A stretch of 45,610 nt of DNA, taken from positions 1 through 45,610 of IMG/VR virus record IMGVR_UViG_3300036861_000314, one strand, 5' to 3'. The position numbers were made by a program, and so were the translations under genes. Below, in pieces: positions 20,915 through 29,419 of this stretch; position 1 is the stretch's first letter, and the number at the start of each line of letters is the position of its first letter. The notes beneath the pieces were generated by a model that saw only the letters and a program-made list of their open reading frames with translations, was not told the DNA's origin and made no database searches. The DNA comes from a virus.

Positions 20915-21372
20915 GCGTTAGCCGCGATGCATACCTCGATCTCATAAAGGAGAATAAACAGCTACAGGAACGGTTCGACGCGGCCCGCGAGCGAGAGGCT
21001 AACGCAATGGCCGCAGTTGCGGAAGCGTATCGGGCGCAGATCGCCGCCAGTGCCTCCGCGTTGGAATGCCAGACCAAGCTGCTGGATCAAGAGCGTGTGA
21101 TCGCCGCCCTCGCGAAGAAATGCGCTCAGCTTGAGGCGGATCGCGAGTACAACGCAGGGCTAGTGCGCGCGATGGAGGGGCGGATGATTGCTGATCTCAA
21201 GGCTGAGCCCGCCGATCGCGCGGCGATCCGGGCGCTGGACCACATGCTTACCCAAATGCTCAATGAGACGGGGTGCTGTGGTCGGGAGCAAGCGATCAAT
21301 GCACAAAAGTACCATGCCCCTACCATCGCGCGCGCCTACGGCAGTGTTGACAATCTAGCCTCGGAGGAATAA
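20911..21372 (+). CDS. Coiled-coil early protein
   Basis: 153 residues; AGGAAGG ribosome binding site. Long helical segments (LIKENKQLQERFDAAREREA, then ALAKKCAQLEADREYNAGLV) are probably a coiled coil. The C-terminal part (RALDHMLTQMLNETGCCGRE) contains a CC pair. It sits just before the integrase. Function unknown. Confidence 0.65.
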   Translation: MSVSRDAYLDLIKENKQLQERFDAAREREANAMAAVAEAYRAQIAASASALECQTKLLDQERVIAALAKKCAQLEADREYNAGLVRAMEGRMIADLKAEPADRAAIRALDHMLTQMLNETGCCGREQAINAQKYHAPTIARAYGSVDNLASEE

Positions 21373-21376
21373 TCTG

Positions 21377-22363
21377 ATGTCATTCTCTGTCCTACGGGGT
21401 GAGACCATGACATTCTCGGCGCTGGCTCGCGACTACCTCCGCTCGAAGGCTGCGGTCGGCCGACAGGCCGCCCGGACTGGCGAGAATTACGACGAGACGT
21501 TTGGGTTATTCGTGGAGTTCCTGCATGGGCAGGGGCGCCAGGACGACGTTCGCGAGTTCACGCCCGAAAACGTCGCCGCGTTCCGCGACTGGCTAACCGC
21601 CGGCCGAAAGGGCTCGTCGGTCTCGAACCGGCTATCCGCCCTGTCTAGCCTCGGCCAATGGGCGACCAAGACCGAGCGGCCGAAGGCCACTCGGCTAGCG
21701 ATCAACCCTGCTTCCCCCGACTTCGTGGAGCGCCCCAAGAAGGAGCACCCGCGGGAGAAGTTCCTATATCGGGAGGAGCTTGCCGCCCTCCGGGCGGTAT
21801 CGTGCGACCCTTGCGAGCGGCTGGCGCTTGACCTGTTCCTCGACACCGGGCTCCGGGTGAACGAGTTGGCAAGCGCGACGGTACGGTGCCTGACCCTGGA
21901 AGCCCGCCCTGCGAGCCTAGGCGCCGCCAGGATCGACGATCAGCCTCCGGGGGCTACTCCGGCAGGGGTAGTCCTGAGCGTCCGCCTCAAGGGCGGGCGG
22001 CAGAGCCCGCCTATCCCGCTCGACCCCGACTTGGGGGCTCGGCTGGAGGTCACCCTCCGCCAGCGGGAAGTCAAGCCGGACGACCCCCTGCTCGTGAATA
22101 CCCGCGGGGATGCCTATAAGCGGAACACTCTGACCGAGATGGTGTACCGGCTGGCTTGCCGGGCCGGCATCACGCGGATTCCGGTAAGGCCGCACGTGCT
22201 GCGGCACACCTACTCAGTGTTCGCGCGGCAGGCGGGGTTAGATACCGTGCAGAGGGCTAGCTTGCTTAACCATAGCGATACTTCCACTATCCACCGATAC
22301 GATCACTTGATGCCGGGAGAAGCTGTGAGCGCACGATCGCGCGTGAGGGAGGCTATGAGGTGA
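21377..22363 (+). CDS. int: Tyrosine recombinase (integrase)
   Basis: 328 residues from the ATG at 21377 with CGGAGGA upstream. The N-terminal SAM-like core-binding domain covers about 11-110. The catalytic domain has Arg160 (DTGLRVNELA), Lys205 (RLKGGRQ), His273 and Arg276 (HVLRHTYS), His299 (LLNHSDTST) and the nucleophile Tyr308 (IHRYDH). All active-site residues are present. It would catalyse integration and excision of the prophage. Alternatively such enzymes resolve multimers, but with a repressor present lysogeny is the simplest reading. The attachment site may lie in the gap at 22896-23126. Confidence 0.92.
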   Translation: MSFSVLRGETMTFSALARDYLRSKAAVGRQAARTGENYDETFGLFVEFLHGQGRQDDVREFTPENVAAFRDWLTAGRKGSSVSNRLSALSSLGQWATKTERPKATRLAINPASPDFVERPKKEHPREKFLYREELAALRAVSCDPCERLALDLFLDTGLRVNELASATVRCLTLEARPASLGAARIDDQPPGATPAGVVLSVRLKGGRQSPPIPLDPDLGARLEVTLRQREVKPDDPLLVNTRGDAYKRNTLTEMVYRLACRAGITRIPVRPHVLRHTYSVFARQAGLDTVQRASLLNHSDTSTIHRYDHLMPGEAVSARSRVREAMR

Positions 22364-22509
22364 ACGAACCAGTAATTACGGGGCCGTCGGGGCTTTTGCT
22401 GCAAGCGGGGTATTGTCACCGGAACCATTTGCCGGGGTGTACTTGCTGGCAGAGTTTTTGGGAACTGATCTATCAGAACGGCGCACTGTACGGGCGGGTG
22501 CGGGGATGA
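22360..22509 (+). CDS. 49-residue Cys/His protein
   Basis: GTG start overlapping the integrase stop (GTGA); its stop overlaps the next ATG (ATGA). Contains YCHRNHLPGCTCWQS, a likely zinc-binding or disulphide cluster. It could be an excisionase-like accessory, but no DNA-binding motif is clear. Confidence 0.55.
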   Translation: MNEPVITGPSGLLLQAGYCHRNHLPGCTCWQSFWELIYQNGALYGRVRG

Positions 22510-22739
22510 CGCCGGAGGCGCACGCGGATGTTTGGAAAGAACGGCTTGCTGAGGCCGCTTGGGTTACCGAAGCTATCCGCGCCGCTGTCGCCGAAGAGCG
22601 CGAGGCTTGCGCGAAGATTGCAGACGCCGAAGCCGAATCCGAAAAATATGGGGATAGCCACTGGGAAGACGTAGCGCGATTCCATCGTTTCGGTGCTGAA
22701 AATGTGGCGCACGCGATCCGGGCGCGGGGAGGAAAGTAA
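22506..22739 (+). CDS. Small acidic helical protein
   Basis: 77 residues from the ATG at 22506. It is helical and rich in Ala/Glu (AIRAAVAEEREACAKIADAE), with ARFHRFGAENVAHAIRARGG at the end. This resembles the C-terminal part often seen in short phage proteins of unknown role (EREACAKIA motif). Position at the operon end. Confidence 0.6.
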   Translation: MTPEAHADVWKERLAEAAWVTEAIRAAVAEEREACAKIADAEAESEKYGDSHWEDVARFHRFGAENVAHAIRARGGK

Positions 22740-22895
22740 ATGGAATGCTTCATCCTTGCTTACTTCTACTTTGTAGTCAGCCTCTCCGACTATCAAGTAA
22801 TTGCGGGTCCGTATCAAAATCGTGGTGCGTGCGAAGAAGCACGCGCGAACATCGAAGCGCGGCTACCGGAGTATCGGATTCGCCCCAGTCGTTAG
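22740..22895 (+). CDS. 51-residue protein with hydrophobic N-terminus
   Basis: ATG at 22740 behind GGAGGAAAG. It begins MECFILAYFYFVVSLSDYQV, a membrane anchor or signal, then GPYQNRGACEEARANIEARL. It is the last gene of the rightward operon, 21 bp before a strong terminator. Function unknown. Confidence 0.55.
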   Translation: MECFILAYFYFVVSLSDYQVIAGPYQNRGACEEARANIEARLPEYRIRPSR

Positions 22896-22916
22896 TCCCA
22901 CCGTACACAAACGAAT

Positions 22917-22954
22917 GGCCCCTGACACAACCATCGTGTCAGGGGCCGCTTTTA
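22917..22954 (+). terminator. Rho-independent terminator of the early operon
   Basis: A perfect 12-bp stem GGCCCCTGACAC (22917-22928) / GTGTCAGGGGCC (22936-22947), 7-base loop, followed by GCTTTTATTT. It ends the rightward block and may also stop leftward transcripts. Confidence 0.9.
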
Positions 22955-23126
22955 TTTGGTACGTTTTCACGTACTTAAATCGAACGGGATAGAAACCGAG
23001 CACAACCCGGCTTAGGGCCGGTGCCAATTTCTCGCTCTGCGAGTTATACAGAGTTTACAGGGACTTATCCTTCTATCGGCGGATCATTATAAGAAGGGTA
23101 ATATCCGCTTCTGGGACATTCCCCGG
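22955..23126. other. Convergent intergenic region, candidate attP
   Basis: No gene is seen. It contains a small perfect hairpin GTACGT-TTTC-ACGTAC (22959-22974), further short inverted repeats (CTCGC-N3-GCGAG near 23032, and GCGGAT...ATCCGC near 23080-23110) and AT-rich stretches. Position after the integrase operon and between convergent blocks suits an attachment site. No tRNA-like core was recognised. Confidence 0.4.
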
Positions 23127-23240
23127 TCAATCGCCGGTTAGGACCAACAGCGCGAGCACGGTCGCCAGTCCCAACAGAAGGCAGAGCCCTAACCAGGCTT
23201 GGGCGGTCGTCTGTGGGTCGTCCGGGTCGCCGGACAGCAT
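23127..23240 (-). CDS. 37-residue membrane protein, last late gene
   Basis: ATG sharing one base with the preceding stop (TAATG). It has a polar, acidic N-terminus (MLSGDPDDPQTTAQA), then WLGLCLLLGLATVLALLVLT, one long hydrophobic helix. It lies at the end of the lysis-like cassette, so it may be a holin partner or a pinholin-type protein; inference only. Confidence 0.55.
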   Translation of the reverse strand: MLSGDPDDPQTTAQAWLGLCLLLGLATVLALLVLTGD

Positions 23241-23410
23241 TACGCCTGAGGCGGCTTCGGCGCCTCCGGCGCCTTCAGGAGATTCAGGACAAGCGACAGG
23301 ATGTTTACGACTCCGGCACTTTGTTTCGGGAACCGATACGCGAGGAAGGCCGACGCGACCGGCGCAAGCATCTGAAACCAGGGCGAATTGAGGAAGGCAA
23401 AATACTCCAT
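23240..23410 (-). CDS. Small hydrophobic protein (holin candidate)
   Basis: 56 residues from the ATG at 23410 behind AAGGAGAAC. Two moderately hydrophobic stretches (FQMLAPVASAFLAYRF and VVNILSLVLNLLKA) are followed by a Pro/Lys tail. Small size, two possible membrane segments, a charged end and a neighbour with an envelope-type domain make it a holin candidate. Confidence 0.5.
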   Translation of the reverse strand: MEYFAFLNSPWFQMLAPVASAFLAYRFPKQSAGVVNILSLVLNLLKAPEAPKPPQA

Positions 23411-23412
23411 GA

Positions 23413-23811
23413 TTAGTTCTCCTTGTCTGTAATCGTGATGAAACACGGTTCGTGGATCTTCGACATCAGCGCGATTAGCGCGAGCCGTGCATGAATGAGA
23501 ATCGAGTCGAGTCGATCTTGGCCGACTAAGATGCAACCAATACCATCGGCAACCTTGTTGCCAGCGTGAATGCGGATGCCGCTCCGGCCGGGAACATCAA
23601 TCAGAAGCGGGAGCATGAAATCGTGCGGGCTCCAGAGGTGGCCAGTCGCGGCACGCTCCGATCGTGTTATTTGGACACGATACGTCCCAGCCTTTATCCG
23701 GGGGTGCGATGGGTCATCGGGCGGGCGCTCCAGCGTGAAACACTCCCAGATGCTCTCGATATAGAGTTGGCCCCGGGTTAGATCGTCCTCGCGTTTCAGA
23801 TGTAGTTCCAT
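23413..23811 (-). CDS. DUF5675 family protein
   Basis: 132 residues, normal length. It has the DUF5675 pattern: F..RPP, IKAGTYRVQITRS, LWSPHDFMLPLLIDVPGRSG, IRIHAGN and GCILVGQ. The His-Ala-Gly ... Gly-Cys arrangement recalls the H...GC active site of YkuD L,D-transpeptidases, so it may act on peptidoglycan; this has not to my knowledge been settled. It lies among small membrane proteins at the end of the late operon, where an endolysin is expected, and no other endolysin is seen. Confidence 0.75.
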   Translation of the reverse strand: MELHLKREDDLTRGQLYIESIWECFTLERPPDDPSHPRIKAGTYRVQITRSERAATGHLWSPHDFMLPLLIDVPGRSGIRIHAGNKVADGIGCILVGQDRLDSILIHARLALIALMSKIHEPCFITITDKEN

Positions 23812-23825
23812 TGATGAAATGCGCG

Positions 23826-24050
23826 CTACACGAGCTTCTGGATATGTGTTTTCTCCAGCGCTTCCGTGAGTCTGGCATTGGTCTCCGCTAAGCGGCGCAG
23901 CTCGACGTTTAGCGCCGCAGTCGTCTCGATCGATTTGGTACGCTCCGAGTTGACGGCTGTGTGGATCTCACGGGTTAGATATGTAATATAGATACCGATA
24001 AGCACACCAACGGTTGTAATAGCGGAAGTAATGATGGGCGTCCAGTCCAT
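23826..24050 (-). CDS. Membrane-anchored coiled-coil protein (holin/spanin-like)
   Basis: 74 residues; TAATG overlap with the gene before. One N-terminal transmembrane helix (ITSAITTVGVLIGIYITYL) is followed by a charged coiled coil (NVELRRLAETNARLTEALEK). The form is that of some phage holins and of inner-membrane spanins. It begins the lysis-like cassette. Confidence 0.6.
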   Translation of the reverse strand: MDWTPIITSAITTVGVLIGIYITYLTREIHTAVNSERTKSIETTAALNVELRRLAETNARLTEALEKTHIQKLV

Positions 24051-24544
24051 TAGCGTTGCTGCCCTCGCCGCATGAGCGCCTCAGGGTCCGACAGAGGGAA
24101 GAACCCCTTAATGCCGCCTATCGTCTGTGTGTCTTGAGGGTTACCTGTCATGGCTCCCAGCGGCGCGGTGGCTGCTTTATTGCCGAGCTGGCTAAGGATC
24201 TCCAAGAGAGTGGCTCCGGGCGGTGTATTCTGGCCCGGAGGTAGCGGGGGCTGCGCAGGGGCGGGCCAGCGCCCTGGCGGCATCCGAGGCGGTGGCGCCA
24301 TTAGCTGACCTAAGTTAGCTCCTGGGGCCGCTTGGGCAGTGTAGATGTCCGGTTGGCGCGGGGGTGTGATTTCGGTCGGACTGGGAGTGCCTTCGTTTCC
24401 TATGGGCTCCGGATCGAAAGAAGCCGGAGAACCGGGGAGTTCAAACTCCCCGAGTAAGTCGGTGAGATCCATTTGCCGAGGTCGGCTGCCCCCGGATCTT
24501 CCGGTTAGTGCATCCGGCGGAATCTGATACGGCTGAAGCGGCAT
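24050..24544 (-). CDS. Pro-rich virion-associated protein
   Basis: 164 residues, very rich in Pro, Gly and Gln (PPPRMPPGRWPAPAQPPLPP), with an acidic LTDLLGEFELPG stretch near residue 27 and GGIKGFFPLSDPEALMRRG at the end. Predicted disordered. It follows three large Ala/Gly-rich genes with TAATG coupling, so it is probably part of the internal virion set. Function not recognised. Confidence 0.6.
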   Translation of the reverse strand: MPLQPYQIPPDALTGRSGGSRPRQMDLTDLLGEFELPGSPASFDPEPIGNEGTPSPTEITPPRQPDIYTAQAAPGANLGQLMAPPPRMPPGRWPAPAQPPLPPGQNTPPGATLLEILSQLGNKAATAPLGAMTGNPQDTQTIGGIKGFFPLSDPEALMRRGQQR

Positions 24545-25560
24545 TACAGGCGCGTCTCCGGCTCCGGTGAGCTTTGGCTATTAGCCGCCGTCCCGAGAAG
24601 GATCTTTAACAAGCTCCCCCAGTCCGTAGACGGCGCAGTCGAGGGTGCAGGGACAGGCGGTTTTTGTTTAAGCGTGTCTTTCATAGTCCAGCCGGGTAAC
24701 TCTGGCCCGTACGGGACGATCTTGGGCGGTATAGCGGGCTTGAGGGGCTGGCCGGTTGGGCCGAGCAGGTTTGGCCCTCCGTGCCCTGCCGGAACGCCTG
24801 TGGGCACGTACATCCCCATGCCCTCGCCTGGCACTGCCGCAGTCGGTGCTTGCTTGGCCGCAAGTAGATTCTCTAGCGCTTTGGTGTTGGCCTGATAAGC
24901 CAGCGCTTTTGAGCCCGGCGAAGCTGCCATTGCGCGCGCCGCTACTGCCGGTCCTGCCCGCTTGAGCACGCCTGCTAGCGGCCCCGCGCCCTCTAGGAGC
25001 GCCTGGATACCGCCGCCCTGCAGCGCCGCCTTTCCCATCGGTTGTCCTTGTAGACCCGCCTCAATGCCGCGACTTGCGCCACCAACGCCGATTCGGGCAA
25101 GCGCCGGCGCCAAAACAGGGTAGGCAGGGGCTGCAGCGCCCGCAGCGGGTCCGGCGGCGAGCATGGCGCCTAGCGTCGCTATATCCCCCGCCGCTTGGGT
25201 TTTTGTGGGGATATAACCGCTCCCTGGGAACTCTTTGCCCAATTCGGGGCGTTGCCCCGCCCGGATGGCGTTGTTCGTTTGCATCCATGGATGTTCCGTC
25301 TGGACGCGATACTGTTGCGCCTGCTGTGTAGCCGCCTTAATGTCGGGCGCCTGAACTTCGTACGTATTGCCGTTGGGGAGTTGGATTTCGAAGGTTGACA
25401 TCCCACCGCTCGGAGGTGTCTCGCCACCGAATTGCACTTGTGCCCCGGGCTCATACTTCATGGCGCCCACGGAACGGTTAATATCCGGCTCCTGGATGCC
25501 GCGCTGGCGCATTTCGTTAGCCATGTCATCCGTAGTTACTTTCGTGGTAACGGGCGGCAT
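24544..25560 (-). CDS. Candidate ejection (internal virion) protein
   Basis: 338 residues. The N-terminal region contains a small module, FEIQLPNGNTYEVQAPD, then IKAATQQAQQYRV, typical of phage head/ejection proteins. A long Ala/Gly-rich hydrophobic middle (IATLGAMLAAGPAAGAAAPA and following) may insert into membranes. The C-terminus is Pro-rich. Such proteins are stored in podovirus heads and pass into the cell ahead of the DNA. Assignment is by composition and position. Confidence 0.6.
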   Translation of the reverse strand: MPPVTTKVTTDDMANEMRQRGIQEPDINRSVGAMKYEPGAQVQFGGETPPSGGMSTFEIQLPNGNTYEVQAPDIKAATQQAQQYRVQTEHPWMQTNNAIRAGQRPELGKEFPGSGYIPTKTQAAGDIATLGAMLAAGPAAGAAAPAYPVLAPALARIGVGGASRGIEAGLQGQPMGKAALQGGGIQALLEGAGPLAGVLKRAGPAVAARAMAASPGSKALAYQANTKALENLLAAKQAPTAAVPGEGMGMYVPTGVPAGHGGPNLLGPTGQPLKPAIPPKIVPYGPELPGWTMKDTLKQKPPVPAPSTAPSTDWGSLLKILLGTAANSQSSPEPETRL

Positions 25561-26828
25561 TAGCGTTTCTTCCGGATCTTCATACCGTTACCCACGTCAA
25601 CCCACGGCTCTTCGGGTGTTGCCGGCGGCGCGGCGGGCGCCCCACCAATCGACGGGCGCTGTGGTCGTGGCGAAATAACACCAGGGAACCCTTGACGCCC
25701 TCCGGCGGTCTCGTATTTCTGGAGGTCATTAAGATAGTCGGCCATACTGCCGGATAACGCTTCAAGCGCTGCTGGTGTGGTAGCGCCGTAAAAGGGGCCG
25801 ATGATCCGTTGAAACCGCTCATACATCTGCGGCGATCCCGCGCCGCGCAATCCCGAGATAGCAGCCTCATATCGCAACTGTGCGTGCCGGAGTCGAGTAG
25901 CGATGCCCTGTTCCTCGGGTGTGAGAAAGCCAATCGAGCTAAGAAATGGAACGCCCTGGGCGAAGGACCGCCAAGACTGGTTTAACCGCGTGAGGCTATC
26001 GGGACCGAGTTTGCGAAGATCCCCCGCCAGGTCCGACATTTCGTGGACGGAGAAGTCAGCTTGCGCCGCGCCCTTGATCGTTTCATCCGAACTAAGCGCC
26101 GGGCGGGAGATTACAGGAACAGGCGTCGCCGAAGGCGCGTTTGGCTGCGCGCTTGGGTTAGGGAATCCGGCTATCTCAGATTTGGAGAAAGCTTGGCCAC
26201 CCGGGGCGACTGTTGTCGTACCTGCTAGTGTGTTGATACGCTGCAAATTTTCGGGTGTGGGATTCTGTTGATACGCTGTTACGGCTTGGTCGAGAGCTGA
26301 GCGGGTAGCAACCGCCGGGATACCCGGTGTTTCCACTCCAGTAATGTTGCCTTGACGCCCGGTTCGCACGTTAGCCCACGTTGGCTTGCCCTGCGCATCT
26401 ACCGATTGAATGATATGTGGTGTCTCTTTACCAAGGTCGGTCAGATCTTTAAGGAGGGTGGCTTGCGGGGCCGTTGGCCCCAGACCCACAGCCTTGAAAG
26501 CCCGCTCTTGGGGCGACAGCCCCAAGGAATTCTCAGTGAATGCGTTCCACGCTTCTTGCTGCCGCTTTGCTTCTGCCGCTTTATCCGTCGTCTCCCGTAG
26601 CTTCTCGTATGTGGGGAGGATGGTATTCGGGATTTGCTTCACATCTGGAGAGATGAGATTACGGAGTGGTTCGGGAAGCGCCTGCACGTCAGTCAGACGA
26701 CCCAGGTCAAACTGGCGTTTCTGTTCCGCGAGCGCGGCGGCCTTCTGCTGATCCTCCACGCTATGCGACAAACCTGTCCCGGTACCACCGAGCACGCCCA
26801 TCAGCGCTGCGAGGCCGTAGTCCGCCAC
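25560..26828 (-). CDS. Candidate ejection/internal virion protein
   Basis: 422 residues from the GTG at 26828, two bases after the previous stop; an upstream in-frame ATG at 26882 would overlap that gene by 52 bp. It begins MADYGLAALMGVLGGTGTGL, then a Gln/Ala helical region (DQQKAAALAEQKRQFDLGRL) and a long helical C-terminal part (EEQGIATRLRHAQLRYEAAI). Pro-rich end. No enzyme motif. It is probably part of the injected protein set. Confidence 0.6.
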   Translation of the reverse strand: MADYGLAALMGVLGGTGTGLSHSVEDQQKAAALAEQKRQFDLGRLTDVQALPEPLRNLISPDVKQIPNTILPTYEKLRETTDKAAEAKRQQEAWNAFTENSLGLSPQERAFKAVGLGPTAPQATLLKDLTDLGKETPHIIQSVDAQGKPTWANVRTGRQGNITGVETPGIPAVATRSALDQAVTAYQQNPTPENLQRINTLAGTTTVAPGGQAFSKSEIAGFPNPSAQPNAPSATPVPVISRPALSSDETIKGAAQADFSVHEMSDLAGDLRKLGPDSLTRLNQSWRSFAQGVPFLSSIGFLTPEEQGIATRLRHAQLRYEAAISGLRGAGSPQMYERFQRIIGPFYGATTPAALEALSGSMADYLNDLQKYETAGGRQGFPGVISPRPQRPSIGGAPAAPPATPEEPWVDVGNGMKIRKKR

Positions 26829-26830
26829 GA

Positions 26831-27688
26831 TCAGAAGTACCCGTAGTCCGGGCCGGAGTTCTGTTGATTGAGAAGGCCCCATAGATCCATGCCCGAGTTG
26901 TCCACGCTGCTGCCTAGTCCGGAGTAATCGTATGATGGCGTGTCGAAGGAATAACCGCCGCCGTACGCGGGCAGATCAGTTCCGCCGCCGGAGAAATTGA
27001 GCCCGCTGGGGTAGGAAGCCTCGAAGGATGATGGCGCGTTGTACCCGCCGGAGGCGGGCGCCATCTCGCTCGACATCTCGTTAGTTTTCGCCATGTCAGG
27101 CGCTTGCTCCGTCTTTGGGCCGCCGAAGAGGCCAGCGAGTTTGTTGTAGCCGCTTTGCGCGGCACCTTTAAGCTCGGGGCCAAAACCTTCCTTGCTGAGC
27201 GCGTATCGACCAACGCCGCCCGCGAGGCCGCCTAAACCGCTGAAGATTTGCCCCTGCGTCTGCCCCTTACCGGCGGCGGCGAGTTGGGCGCGCTGTCGCG
27301 CGTCGGCGGATGCGTTTTGGGAAGCTGCCAGGTTCGCTTGCGTCGCGCGATTGCGCTCGCTGGTGGCGTAGCTAGCCGCGTTGCCAATCGCGGCTTGCTG
27401 CGCCTGGCGCATAGCGTTCTCCGCGTTCTGGCGAATCTGGCCGGCGGCTTCGGTTTGATTCATGCTGTTGAGCGCTTGCTGGTAGGCGTTCCAAGTACTG
27501 AGGCCCATACCCTTACCGAATGCCGCCTCGTTCTGCTGCTGCGCGAGCTGGCCGTATTGGCGCAGATTCTCCGGCATCGCGGCGCCCACTTGCTGCTCAA
27601 CTTGGGCGCGCTGTTGCTCCGGCGTGAGAATCTGGTTCGACATACTCTGCGGAAGGCCCGCAATCAGATCATCGAGAGTGGCTGCCAT
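26831..27688 (-). CDS. Gln/Ala-rich internal virion protein
   Basis: 285 residues. Residues 20-150 are a Gln/Ala/Asn-rich helical region (EQQRAQVEQQVGAAMPENLR, NAMRQAQQAAIGNAASYATS). A Gly-rich hydrophobic segment follows (IFSGLGGLAGGVGRYAL), then a Gly/Ser/Tyr-rich disordered C-terminus ending SGPDYGYF. Like podovirus ejection proteins it has no cysteine-rich or enzymatic motif. Confidence 0.6.
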   Translation of the reverse strand: MAATLDDLIAGLPQSMSNQILTPEQQRAQVEQQVGAAMPENLRQYGQLAQQQNEAAFGKGMGLSTWNAYQQALNSMNQTEAAGQIRQNAENAMRQAQQAAIGNAASYATSERNRATQANLAASQNASADARQRAQLAAAGKGQTQGQIFSGLGGLAGGVGRYALSKEGFGPELKGAAQSGYNKLAGLFGGPKTEQAPDMAKTNEMSSEMAPASGGYNAPSSFEASYPSGLNFSGGGTDLPAYGGGYSFDTPSYDYSGLGSSVDNSGMDLWGLLNQQNSGPDYGYF

Positions 27689-27691
27689 GGG

Positions 27692-29416
27692 TTATGTACC
27701 ACCTCCGCCAGCCGCGTTCTGGTTGAATAAGTCCCGAAGCTGCGACTGATACAAAGTATTAAATTCTCGCTCTTCCCGCTCACGCCCGGCCTGGCCCGCT
27801 GCCGTCCGCTCTCGATCCGCTTGCATAGCTTCCTCAGTGATCGGACTGGTTACGCGCGGTAATTGGGCAAGAAGCGGAGCGTACTGTTGAATCATGGCGA
27901 GAATAGTCTTAGAAGCTGTCGTTTGCAGGGCATTTGTAGTAGCTAGAAAGGCATGCCCAGGACCCACATAAGGGACATCGACAGCCGTCGCGAACCACTG
28001 GTCATTAGCGCGGCCGCCAAGCTCGCCCTGTTCTTGGTAGGCTTTCAAGAATCGGACGAATTGTTCGGGCGACAATTGGCTAAATCCGACCGACGCAGGG
28101 ATACCAATCGATTTCGCCACATCATCAGGAAGTTGGAGGGAGACTTGCACGCCGGGAACGGGGCCTTCTAACGCTTTTTGTATGGCGCGTATATCCCCAC
28201 TATAGGCCGCCGTCTGAATCCCGGTTCCGTACTGATTGATGTCATCCTTCAGCGCTGTCATCGCATCCTGGCGGTGTCTTATATAAGGCTGATCCTGCAT
28301 GGTCCGTGTAATCAGATCAGAGAGCATTCCAGCGCCAGGGCCGCCGATAAGCTGGGCTATACCGCCGTAAATCTGTTTATCGTTTCCTGTCTGTATCTTA
28401 CCAACGCTTTGATACACGCTATACAGAGCTGCTGCTGCCCCAAGGGGGAGAGCGGCTGCGGACCCAAGGGCAGCAACCGTTGCGGTCGCTTCGCTCGCCG
28501 CTATAACCCCATATTCCACGGCTAGCGCGACTAATTGGGTGGCAGTAGTAACACCGTTTTGCAACAAGTTAATAATCATCCCGGGCGTTACTTCAGCGCC
28601 GGAGGCCAACCCGTAGATAGATGCGACCAATCCCATGACTGACGCACTCGCGCCAAGCGCTGAGGCGCCACCGCTAGCTGCGCCACCCTCGCCCCCAGCC
28701 CCGAGCTTGTAGTCTCCAGCGTCCATGGGGAACCCTTCAGTGGGTTGTCCGGTAAGAGACAGGTTGGACGGGAATTGGGCTCCAGTAGCTTCTACGCCGC
28801 CAAAGGATAACCCCGAAGGATATGCCGCGCCGCCGGCCGCACCGCCCGTCTGAAACAGTTGCTTCAGATAGTTATTAACTTTGCTTCCAGTCGCCTTGTC
28901 GAGCATGTTGGCAGCACTGAGCCCGGTCTTGGCGTAACCAAGCTCGGTCAATCCTGCGGGCGGACCGTTGTCCGCCCCGCCAACATCCTGCTCGACACCG
29001 TCCTGATGGCCGCCCTGCGCCGCCTCATTCTGGCTGCCCCCGCTAGACCTGAAAAAGTCTTTCAGGCTTACAGAGCGCTGCTCGCCCGTCAGGGGGCCAT
29101 ACTGTCCGGCCTCACCAGTTAGAACGTTGCCGAGTCGTTCCGCGGGGGGCAGGAGCGGGGATGACTCTTGAGTAGCGGGGGCGCGCTCCACGCGCTCCGT
29201 GGCGAGTTGCGACGGCTCGCCGGCCTCGGGGGAGACTTGCGATGATTTGCTCAGCTCGCCTCCGTATAACGGCTGCTCCTGAAGATCGGCTGACTGTTGG
29301 TCGTTAGCGTATCGGCCCAGCCCTTGAAGGCCATAAAGAGATAGCTTCTTGCGTCGGCTGGCTTCGGAGTCGCTCTCGGGGGCGGCGTCGATAGAAAAGG
29401 GGTTGTCAACGGGCAC
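27692..29416 (-). CDS. Large candidate ejection protein
   Basis: 574 residues, GTG start. The polar, low-complexity N-terminus (about 1-160) is followed by YPSGLSFGG, a motif echoed in the neighbouring 285-residue protein (YPSGLNFSGG). Next comes a hydrophobic middle (ASALGASASVMGLVASIYGL, VALAVEYGVIAASEATATVA) able to span membranes, and a helical C-terminus with many Arg/Glu (REREEREFNTLYQSQLRDL). It is the largest of the internal-protein cluster, probably a trans-envelope channel component. Inference from composition and order. Confidence 0.6.
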   Translation of the reverse strand: MPVDNPFSIDAAPESDSEASRRKKLSLYGLQGLGRYANDQQSADLQEQPLYGGELSKSSQVSPEAGEPSQLATERVERAPATQESSPLLPPAERLGNVLTGEAGQYGPLTGEQRSVSLKDFFRSSGGSQNEAAQGGHQDGVEQDVGGADNGPPAGLTELGYAKTGLSAANMLDKATGSKVNNYLKQLFQTGGAAGGAAYPSGLSFGGVEATGAQFPSNLSLTGQPTEGFPMDAGDYKLGAGGEGGAASGGASALGASASVMGLVASIYGLASGAEVTPGMIINLLQNGVTTATQLVALAVEYGVIAASEATATVAALGSAAALPLGAAAALYSVYQSVGKIQTGNDKQIYGGIAQLIGGPGAGMLSDLITRTMQDQPYIRHRQDAMTALKDDINQYGTGIQTAAYSGDIRAIQKALEGPVPGVQVSLQLPDDVAKSIGIPASVGFSQLSPEQFVRFLKAYQEQGELGGRANDQWFATAVDVPYVGPGHAFLATTNALQTTASKTILAMIQQYAPLLAQLPRVTSPITEEAMQADRERTAAGQAGREREEREFNTLYQSQLRDLFNQNAAGGGGT

Positions 29417-29419
29417 GGG

